NCBI GenBank assembly: GCA_900556575.1
Contig: USPO01000002.1
Coordinates: forward strand, 1-28,673
DNA from: an uncultured Eubacteriales bacterium
GTDB lineage: Bacteria > Bacillota > Clostridia > UBA1381
Direction of reading: 5' to 3'
DNA length: 28,673 bases
Part shown: piece by piece, positions 1 to 10,100 of the stretch
Numbering within the stretch: position 1 is the stretch's first letter
How the letters are laid out: each line of letters starts with the position of its first letter
Translations under genes and position numbers: made by a program
Notes under the pieces: model-generated
The model's database searches: none
What the model saw: the letters and a program-made list of their open reading frames with translations, nothing else
What the model was told of the DNA's origin: nothing

Positions 1-35
1 CCTGCCAATACTGCCGCCGCTGCTGCTTTTTTCAT
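1..35 (-). CDS. Start of an exported protein (partial, runs off the window)
   Basis: Only the first eleven codons are in the window: an ATG at 35 followed by Lys-Lys and then a run of Ala, Val and Leu, the start of a Sec signal peptide. The start is supported by a GAGGTG ribosome binding site a few bases upstream, in the gap after the SLH gene. The stop codon of the SLH gene is only 12 bp away, so the two are probably co-transcribed. The mature protein is not visible and no function can be assigned. Confidence 0.6.
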   Translation of the reverse strand, partial: MKKAAAAAVLA

Positions 36-47
36 GCAATCACCTCA

Positions 48-809
48 TCAATCATCAAATATATCATCCGCATAGCTGTCACCGTCCGAATAGCCCACCT
101 CTGTACTATTTTCTTTTTTTTCACCGCTGCCGGCTGCATGACTTCCATTTGACGTTCCGGAAACTGATGAAGGATGTACCGCTTCATTCCATTCTTTTAT
201 ATCTTTATTCTTCTTCATTTCTATATTATAAATAAGCTGTGCAAGTTCTGCACGTGTTATATTATTGCTCGGATTTATTAAATTATTTGTATCTCCCGAT
301 ATGTACCCAAGTTCATACATCTCTTTAATATATCCCTTTGACCAATTGGCTATATCATAATCATCGTAGAACTGAGTTGCTCCGCCTTTTATATTCAGCT
401 GCAGTATTCTTCCGATAACGGTGAATGCCTCCTGCCTTGTTATATTATTTTCGGGATACATTTTATTTCCGTCACCGAGAAAAACTCCCATTGAATATGC
501 CTCTCTGAAATATTCATAATGCCAAGCCGACGGAATTAAATCAGAAAACTGCGATATATCAGCCTTGTTTCCGTTTCCGTACAGCCTTACTGCAACCGCC
601 GCCATTTGAGCCCTCGTCAGGCTGTCATTGGGACGAATCGAATTATCATCAAATCCGGTTAAAATTTTATTTTCCGCCGCATATTCCAATGCATTATATG
701 CCCAATGTTCTGGACTTACCATATCCGTATAGTCCGAAGCAAGAGCAGTGCTAAAGCTGAAACAAACTGTAAAAACAGCCGTCAAACCCCATGCTATAAA
801 TTTCCTCAT
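48..809 (-). CDS. Secreted SLH-domain protein with three SLH repeats and a short polar tail
   Basis: The product has 253 residues. Residues 1-25 form a signal peptide ending in Ala-Leu-Ala. Three SLH repeats follow at about 26-85, 86-147 and 148-200, each with the TRAx/TRQE signature (T65, T124, T185). The rest, 201-253, is a Ser/Gly/Glu/Asp-rich tail ending in DDIFDD. SLH triplets bind pyruvylated secondary cell-wall polymer in Firmicutes, so this should sit on the outer face of the wall. There is no other domain, so it could be an anchor or adaptor rather than an enzyme. I chose the ATG at 809 because AGGAG lies just upstream and the signal peptide begins there; an ATG at 857 is in frame but has no such site. 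A conserved hairpin element lies directly upstream. The tail resembles the end of the nearby 48-residue peptide. Confidence 0.9.
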   Translation of the reverse strand: MRKFIAWGLTAVFTVCFSFSTALASDYTDMVSPEHWAYNALEYAAENKILTGFDDNSIRPNDSLTRAQMAAVAVRLYGNGNKADISQFSDLIPSAWHYEYFREAYSMGVFLGDGNKMYPENNITRQEAFTVIGRILQLNIKGGATQFYDDYDIANWSKGYIKEMYELGYISGDTNNLINPSNNITRAELAQLIYNIEMKKNKDIKEWNEAVHPSSVSGTSNGSHAAGSGEKKENSTEVGYSDGDSYADDIFDD

Positions 810-843
810 ATATTTCTCCTTTATTTGTAATGTATTTGTAATA

Positions 844-926
844 AGAGGCTGCTGCAAAACTCAATGAGTTTTGTGACAGCCTCTTGGGGTTGTAGAAAAA
901 TAGTGCAGAACGCTTGCTACAGCCCC
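844..926. repeat. Dual-hairpin intergenic repeat element, copy 1
   Basis: Two adjacent hairpins. The first, 845-883, pairs GAGGCTG with CAGCCTC and CAAAACTCA with TGAGTTTTG around a 3-nt internal mismatch. The second, 886-926, pairs GGGGTTGTAG with CTACAGCCCC. The same element occurs at 28544 onward, and the first hairpin alone at 11471-11507. Here it lies between the 48-residue peptide gene and the SLH gene, so it could end the upstream transcript or attenuate SLH expression. The T-run after the stem is poor on this strand. Whether it is a mobile MITE-like element or a conserved terminator cannot be told from one window. Confidence 0.75.
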
Positions 927-941
927 CATTACAATAACTGT

Positions 942-1088
942 TTAGAATATGTCATCCATACCGGTATCAATCTTTCCATTCTCATCCTGAATACGCCATG
1001 CCTGCGGCTGAACTTCACTGGCCGTAATTATATTTTCTTCCATGAACATTTCCGCATTTATCTCAGGTCTTTCATATTGCTTTCTCAT
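942..1088 (-). CDS. Small 48-residue peptide of the K/R-x-Y-x-x-P-E-I type
   Basis: An ATG at 1088 is preceded by a very strong GAGGAGG ribosome binding site and opens a 48-codon frame. The start is MRKQYERPEI, then an acidic Met-rich stretch, ENIITASEV, and an end in GMDDIF. There is no signal peptide, Cys or membrane helix. Many short clostridial and Bacteroidales proteins share a start of the form Met-Lys/Arg-x-Tyr-x-x-Pro-Glu-Ile followed by an acidic segment and Ile-Thr-x-Ser; their function is, to my knowledge, not settled, and some RiPP precursors look similar. No modifying enzyme is visible here. The gene starts 27 bp after the stop of the giant adhesin gene and has no terminator before it, so it is probably the second gene of that operon. 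Confidence 0.75.
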   Translation of the reverse strand: MRKQYERPEINAEMFMEENIITASEVQPQAWRIQDENGKIDTGMDDIF

Positions 1089-1115
1089 TATACGTTTCCT
1101 CCTCTCTGTCTTTTA

Positions 1116-4100
1116 TTACTTTAAGAACGATTGTAATACATTCTTCTGTTCTTCCGTATATTTCACAGATGTATCTTCCAATGCAGCCTTTGCAACACCG
1201 GAAATTGTTCTCTCATTATTTTTTGCATTAAAGTCGGTATAAATTATATTTTCTTCACCGTTTGTATAGGTGTATTTAATATAACCTCTTCCCGCAAATA
1301 ATCTTTCAAAGTTTATTTCCTTAACGTTTGAAATTACACTTCTGAACTCTTTAGCCAAACCATTTTCTACAGCAAATCCCTTGCTTTCAATATTAAGATA
1401 CTTCTTATTATTTTCATCAAGAGCATTCATTGTAAATTCACCGCTTCCAATATAATCGGCAGGACAAATAACAGTACCGCAGGCAGCATTACTGTCAAGC
1501 TCCTTAACAGCGTTATATCCCGCAATATCAACCGATGCGGCAAATCTTAAGCCTGTAGGCGTTACCATTCTTACCGATGCACCGTCATTCATGATTATCC
1601 TTACCCATACAGCTGTAAATTCGGTATCGGTCTGCGGAACATATTCCGCACCCTCCGGCAGGAATATATTCTTGCCGTTTACTGCCGCCTTCCAGCCGGC
1701 AAACTTATAGTCTGCCTTTGTAAAGGTGTTGTTCGGCAAGGTGATTTTTCCATTCTTTGATGCCGAAATAGCCTCCGGTGCTGTTCCCAATGCTCCATCG
1801 CCGCCGGCGAAGGTTATGCTTAAGCCCTGTGAAGGAACAACTTTTGCATCATATTCTGTCTGTTTATCACGATAGAATACAATAACCTTAGTATTTCCAA
1901 GTTCCTTATTATCACAATATACAGCCCAGCCATTATCAACAACTTCTTTTGTTCCGTCATCATAACTTACTGTCAATTCCATTCCTTCTGTATCAGGCAG
2001 TAAACCCTGTCCTACTTCTGTTGACATTGGCAATTCACTTACTTTTATTGAAGTAATTTCCGGAGTAATCTTTTCATGACTTATATTATTTGACTCAGCA
2101 TAATCTTTAACATTGCCATCTTCATTAATTATAAGCTTTAAGCTATCGGAGCAGTTTCCAAATGCTGATGCACCTATCTGTGCATTTTTATTTACAATCT
2201 TAACCTCTGTAAGCGAAGTGTCGCCGTTAAATGCATTTGCACCTATAATTCCTGTATTTGACGGAATTTCAATATCATACAATTCGGTACAATTCTTAAA
2301 TGCATTTGCTCCTATTGATGATAAGTTTTCCGGTAACATTACATTTGTCAGTGAAGTACATCCCTCAAACGCACTTTCATCTATGCTTTCAAGACCTTCA
2401 CCTATAATTACGGTATTAAGTGACTTACAATTCATGAATGCTTTTGCACCTATTGATTTTACTCCGTCACCTATTACAACCATTTCTATCTCTGAATTAT
2501 TTTCAAATGCGCCTTCACCGATTGACACGCTCTCACCGTTTACTGTACCCGGAATATATGTCATGACATTCTCCGACTTATCATCCATCAACGATACTTC
2601 ATCATCTAATGAAAGCGTCTTAGTCTGACTCTTTAATCCTGAAATAATTACTCTTCCGTTCTCGGCATTGTAATCAAAGCTATCCGAATATCTCGACTGT
2701 GCTTCCTTTATACAATTTTCCTTATATGCTTCATAGCTGAGCATATCCCATTTATCCAAAAGGCTTTCTATCTTCTTTGCTCTAAATGAATAAATAGGAC
2801 TTATCTTTTGGGCAAAGTTCTTTGAGCTTTCAAGAGCTGACTTTATTGCCGAATTTGCCGCCTCATACGATGACGCATAGTCACTTATTTCAGCAGCCAT
2901 TTTTGCCCTGCTAGGATATTTGCCCTCAGCTGAATACTGTGTAAATGTATTCACCTTATTCTGCATACCTTGACGATAAATATTGGTATTTACGGATGTA
3001 ATCAAAGCATTTAAAATATCGCTATTCTCTGCATTTGTATAATTGTGTTCCAAAGCTGACGATACAAGAGAAATAGATGCCGTACCTATCTTTTCTCCAA
3101 GCTCAATAGGATCACATATACTGTCGTTAAACCAATAATTCGCCAAATCCGCAATTAAGTCTATTCCCTCGTCCGATGCAAAGTATGTGTTAATTCCTTT
3201 CTTCAAACTTCTTCTTATCTCTCCGTATGTTTCACGAAGTTTTGAGAATTTATTTGTGTTATTTTCAAGGTTTTCAATCACAATATCGCTTGCACCGCCA
3301 ACGAGAATTGCCGCAGCAGCAGCCTGTTCTGCCGTAACAGATTTTTCTTCAAATTTACTTCTGTTTACACTTGTGGTATTAAATACTGCAAGTACTTCAT
3401 CTCTTGTATATATTCCGCCTGTTTCATCAACAATTTTGTTAATCTTTTCTTCTGTCAAACCTTCTCCCAACAGCTTTGCTGTTTCCATATAATCAAAGAA
3501 TTGGTCTGTTATACCGCGCATTTCTGTTTTTGAGCCGGTAATCGTTGAAAGTGAATTATATGCCATGCTGTTAAGAAGCTTTTCAAGTTTTCCGTTAATA
3601 TCAAAATTGAATACTTTTCCTATTTCTTCAATAATATTTCCGTAAACTACATCTATATCATTATCCATAGCATACTTTGTCAATGCTGCTGCCGACAATC
3701 CACCGCCTACAATACCCAAGCTTGAATTAATTTCATGTATACTTGCTTCATAAAGCTTTTCATACAAAGAGTTATTCAAACTTTCAGGATAGTTTCTAAA
3801 TAAGTAATCAGAAACCACTGTAAACTCTACCGGAATTTCAACCCCCTTTTTACGGTTCACATAGAAATCCGTTAATATAGTTCTTACGTTGCTTATTCCT
3901 GAATTCCAGTTTACACCTGACTTCAAATAAACCTCGAACTTATCATAAGGTATAGAATAATATTTCCAATATGTTTCCTGAGGCTTTATAACCTTTATTT
4001 CATCACTCTTTTCAACATCTTTAATATTATCACCTGTCTGAAGCTTTTCGCATACAGCCTCAACTCCCGGAATATCCATGCCTATAAGCGGAACATCTTC

Positions 4101-7100
4101 ATTTCTTTCATTTGCAAATCCTACGGCAAAATATACATACCCGTTGTCAATATTATCATCAAGCTGTATCTTCTGCTTTAATCCTTCGCCGCCATAGACC
4201 TTAATAGGTGTACTGCTGTCAAATGTAACATTAATATCCTCGTTAAAATCTCTGAGTGTACCGCTGAAATCAGCAGATATGTCATAGCTGCCTTCCTTGT
4301 CACCTCTTAAAATCCAGTTTACATACTTATGTTCCTGTCCGTTAATAGTTCCCATATTGACTGTTTCGCTGCTGCTGTAATTATCGGAAGCGTCCGATAC
4401 TATACTCATTCCATCACTGTCAAAATTCAAAACCGCTTTACAGTCATCCAATGAAAATTCTTCGCCGGATTGATTATATACATCAAGCTGAACATCATAA
4501 AATTCCTTGAGCCATGATGTCTTTTCCGGAATTTCAAGTACGGCAATCAATGATGTTCCTTTGGTAATCCAAAGCATAATATCTGTTGTACTGCCGTCAA
4601 CCGGTGAATTTTCCGGCACTTCCACACGAATAGGTTTATCTGGCTCTGTCGTGTAACCCTTGCTCTTAAATTCATATCCTCCGTATACAAGATTTACTGT
4701 GTATTCATATACATTTTGGTTTTCAGGCTTTGATAAATCAATACCGGCTGCCTTAATTTCTTCAAGAGTCATTTTTTTATGTGTCAGTTCTCCGGTTACA
4801 ATTTCTTTCTTCTCCAGACTGACAGTAATATCAGTAGTATTTCCTCCTCCGTATATTCTGACATCCTGTTTAACCGGAAGATAGCCATCCATATATACAC
4901 CTATTGTATATGTTCCCTCCGCACTGTTTATACTTACTGTTCCGTTATAAGACGTCATGTATTTTTCAACATTTTCCGAACCAAAATTAAAGAATACTCC
5001 TGCTCCGGATAGTTTTTCTCCGTCTGTATTTATTACTTTAATGTTTACTTTTCCCATATTATTTTTTTCGTAAACATTAACCTTTAATTCTTTGGACGAA
5101 GAATTATTATCTCCGTCAGTAACAGTAAGTCTTACTGTATATTCTCCTACATTGTCATATTTATGTACAGCCTTTTCCTTTGTTGATGTTGTTCCATCAC
5201 CGAAATCCCATAAGTAACTTACAATTCCTACATTATCCTCTGACAATGATGCGTCAAAATAGTTTTCAACTCCTACCTCTACATTTGAAGGTGCCGAAAT
5301 TACAGCTGTCGGTGCTTCCGTGTCATCAAACCTTGCGTCATCTCCGGTTATATAAATTTCCTTCGATACATATTCAGCCTTGTTTCCCTGATAGTCAACT
5401 GCCTCTATTTTATATGTATATCTGCTAAGCTTATTAATATCCTTATCGGAAAACTCATATTCGGTTATATCCTTGTCGGAAACCGAACCCAACTTTTTGA
5501 AGTCTTCATCATTTACCTTTTTATAAATATAAAATCCTGATAAATCACTTTCATTTTCACTTGTCCACTTAATATTAATACTTCCCGACTGCAATTCAAG
5601 GTTAATATCACTGACTACAGGTGCAGCTGTATCTATTACATATTCTGTCACAGCCGAATAATCACTTATATTTCTGTTATTATCCTCGGCATATGCACGG
5701 AAATAATATCTTCCGTCCGGAATATCTCCCAGCTTAAACTCAAATATTCCGTCTGTCGCACCGTTTGCATTAGTCTCGCCGAATACACTGTAATTGCTGT
5801 TATCCGTACTGTATTCAAGAATAACCCTCTTTAAAATATTATTATCGGATGCAAGAACACCGATAGGCTTTGATTTGTTAATAGTTCCGCTTGCAGGACT
5901 GATACTGTGTACTATCGGCTTAGTTTTATCCTCAAGAATAGTACCGGAAACAATCTTACTAAATTCACTTACATTACCGGCAGTATCATTTACGCATACT
6001 TTGTAATAATATGTTTTTCCTGCCTCTGCTGAAGCGTCATTACAATTTATTGCCGCAAGTCCGGATTTAATACATTCATACTCTCCGTTTTCCTCTTCGG
6101 AACGGTAAACGCTGTATAGGTTCAAATCGTCTTCACTGCCCTGAACCCACTTTATTTCCATATATCCGTCGTGCGGAACAGCCTCTACATTCTGCGGTGC
6201 TGCCGGAGCGGTTTTGTCTACAATATACTCGCTGAACGGAGCAGACTCACTCTTATCACTTTCATTTCCCGATGTATCTACTGCAACGGGACGAACGAAA
6301 AGGCTTCCTTCTTTTTTGTTTGCCAGGTCAATTCTATACTTGAATGACTCCGAGTTTTTCGGAGAATCTGAATTTACCGTTCCTTCGGTAACCCATGTTA
6401 CTTTATCTGTTGATGTTTCAAATCTGACACTCTTAACAGCGGCATTGTCCTCCGCATTTACTGTCATATCAATATAACTTGAAAATCTTGCGGGCTTAGG
6501 ACGTATTGCTGTAATGACCGGTGCGGTTTCATCATCAGGTGTTTTAACAACAATAGGATCTGACGATACTCCTCTATTTCCGCATACATCATATGCCGTA
6601 ACTATATATGTATAACTTGTTCCGGGTGTAAGGTTATATATATTTATTCCGAGAGTTTTATCGGTTTTTCCAACCTGAACATAGTTTCCGGCGGCATTCA
6701 GTTGTTCTACTAAGAAATATGCAAAGTCTTCATCCTTGGGTTCACCCCAGGAAAGTGTTGCTGTACTTGCAGATACTGCCGCAAGCTGAACATTTTCTAC
6801 CTTAGCCGGTCCTGTATTGTCAACCACATATGTATATACAGGGTTTCCATTACTCTGATTTCCGGCATAGTCATATGCTATTGCTCTTATATATATCACA
6901 CCGTCACTAAACTTTGTTGTATCAAAGTCAAATCCTGCATTCTGAGATGTGAGCTTATCCTGATAATCAGTCCAGTCTTTTCCGTCAGCGGAATACTGAA
7001 GCTTTATTCCCTTAACCGCATTATTATCTGATGCCGTTACCGATATTCTTGCAGTCTTTGATAAGGCAGTATTCTTCTTCGGAGTTATTGTCAATACATT

Positions 7101-10100
7101 AGGCGGTGTTATATCATTCTGAGGAACAGCAAATGCAACAGATGACATTTCTCCCTCCTGATTATACTTATCATATGCAGATATTTTATAATAATATTTT
7201 GTTCCCAAAACTACATTTGTATCTGTATATGTTGTGTTATCTCTTCCGGAAACGGATGCAATCAATTTATAATTTTCATACTCACTCAATGAGCGGTAAA
7301 CATTATATCCCGAAACATCTGCTTCTGTTCCCGTTTTCCAGCTTAGTATAATCTTTTTCTGCTCCGATACAGCAACTACGTCTTTTATCTTGCCGGGAGC
7401 CTGCGCATCAATATTATATGTTACTTCAACCTCATCACTTTTATTTGATATATCCGTAAGTATGAATTTCAGTTTATACTGTCCTTCTCCTATACCGCTC
7501 ATATCAAAATCTACATTAAAGTAATTTTCAGTACTGCTGTTTTTATAAGCTTCCGAAACAGAATTAATCTGCGTCCAATTCTGTCCGTCTTTTGAATAGA
7601 ATGCCAAAAGGCTCATTCCGCTTCGGTTAAGGTTATTGTTGTTTGAATACATTACCTTAATTACAGTGCTGCTGCCGCCTATTTCACTTCCGTCGGCAGG
7701 ATTTACCGATGTAATCACAGATGCTTTCGGCACTGCGGTTACAGCATTGCTCTTCGGTGAAACATTTCCCGATTTATCGACCGCTTCAACGGTATATGTA
7801 TAGCTTGTACCCTCTTCAAGTCCCAAATCGGTATAGCCGCACTCCGATGTTGTACCTACTTTTTCATTATTGCGATATACATTATATTCTGCTATATCAT
7901 TTTCACCGGTAATTTTTGCCCAGTCTATTCTTACGGCATTTGCACCGATACTGCTAATCTTTATTGTTACCGGTGTAACAGGTACGGTTGTTCCGTCCCA
8001 CTCACAAATAAATCCAAAATTCTTGGCTCCGAAAAAGCTTTCACTATTAACCGTAGCATCATATTTTACATCATTCCAGTAAAGTCTTTTTTGTCTGCTG
8101 TCATTAGGATTGTCTCTGTTATAAACAGAAAGCCTGTTCTCATTGTTGTTGTAATTGTTCGGCTGTCCATACGCCCAATGCGTATATGTCATTTCTTCAC
8201 CGGTTACCCAGCTCCACACTCCGGACTCATCTTTAAGACCGCCGAGCCAGTAGTTGTTCTTGCTACCCTTATCCAAAAGCTGTTCTACTGCCTTCTGTTC
8301 ATCTTCGGAAGTAATTGTAACCAAATGACCGTTCATTCTTGTACAAATATTATTTGCCCTTGCCCAGTCACTTCTGCAGTCGTAAATCGAATATGTATGT
8401 TCGTTATATTCTATTGTTCCAACGAGATTATAATCTGTATCTGTATATTCCCATTCGCATACAGCATAGTATGTTCCTGTTCCATAACCGTCATTCCATT
8501 TATCCGAATTTGATACATAGTATGCATAATCTCTACTTTGATTATTTGGTTCTCCGCTTTGCCAATTTGTATAATCCCATTCTTCACCGGTTACCCATTT
8601 CCAGTTTCCTTCCTCTTCCTCGTCCGTACCGCCAAAATAAGCCTCGCTTACTCCGTTTTGAGACAAAAAGTTGAAAACAGCCGTATTCTCTTCTTCTGAT
8701 GTAATAGCTGCAAGATGTCCGCCCATGTCTTCACAATATCTTTCAAGTGCGTCCCACGAAAGTCCGATATTATTATATAACAATGCATATGTATGACCGT
8801 TATATTCCATTTCATTTTTATATAGGGCATCAGAACTCATCTTTAAGTTTAATTTATTACAGCCATTAAAAGCATTCGAATTAATTGTACATTTTTCCGG
8901 AATTGTTACGTCCGTTAAATTTGTACATTGAGCAAACGCATAACTTCCTATACTTGTTACACTGCTTGGCAGCTGAATACTTGTCATACTTTTGCATCCA
9001 TAAAATGCATAATGTCCTATGCTTGTTACTCTCTCCGGAATATTTACATCGCTTAAACTGCTGCATCCATAAAATGCATAATATCCTATGCTTGTTACTC
9101 TCTCTGGAATATTTGCATCGCTTAAACTGCTGCATCCATAAAATGCATAATGTCCTATGCTTGTTACTCTCTCTGGAATATTTATGCTGTTTAGACTGCT
9201 GCATCCACTAAATGCACTTCCTCCTATGCTCGTTATACTTTCAGGCAGTTTTACACTTTTTATATTTTTACAGTTATAAAATGCATAATGCTTTACGCTC
9301 GTTACTCCCTCCGGTATCTCTAATTCTTCTAACAGTTTATCATTTAAATATAGGCTTCCTCCCGCATAATAACATGGATTTGCATACTCATTTCCAAAAC
9401 TTATATTTAAATATGATACAAGGTCTTCTATATATACGCTTTTTAAATTGCTGCATCCATAAAATGCATAGCTTTCTATGCTCGTTATACCGTCCGGAAT
9501 ATTTATACTGTTCAATTTTCTGCATCCATAAAATGCATCTCTTCCTATGCTCGTTACACTGCTTGGTATATCTATGCTGTTTAGACTGCTGCATCCATTA
9601 AATGCATAACTTTCTATGCTTGTTACTCCCTCCGGAATATTTACACTGCTTAAACTGCTGCATCCATTAAATGCATAACTTCCTATGCTGGTTACACTCT
9701 CCGGAATATTTACATCGCTTAGACTGCTGCATCCATTAAATGCACTATACCCTATGCTGGTTATACTTTCAGGCAGTTTCACGCTTTTTATACTTTTACA
9801 GTTATAAAATGCATACGGCTTTATGCTTGTTACTCCCTCCGGTATCTCTGCTTCTTCTAACAGTTCACCTTTTAAATACAAACTTCCTCCTGCATAATAA
9901 CATGGATTTGCATCCGAACTTCCAAAACTTATATTTAAATATGATGCAAGATCTTCTATATATACGCTTTTTAAGTTTCTGCATCCATTAAATGCACTGC
10001 TTCCTATGCTCGTTATACTTTCAGGCAGTTTCACGCTTTTTATACTTTTGCATCCACAAAACACATACTGCTTTATGCTTGTTACTCCCTCCAGTATCTC

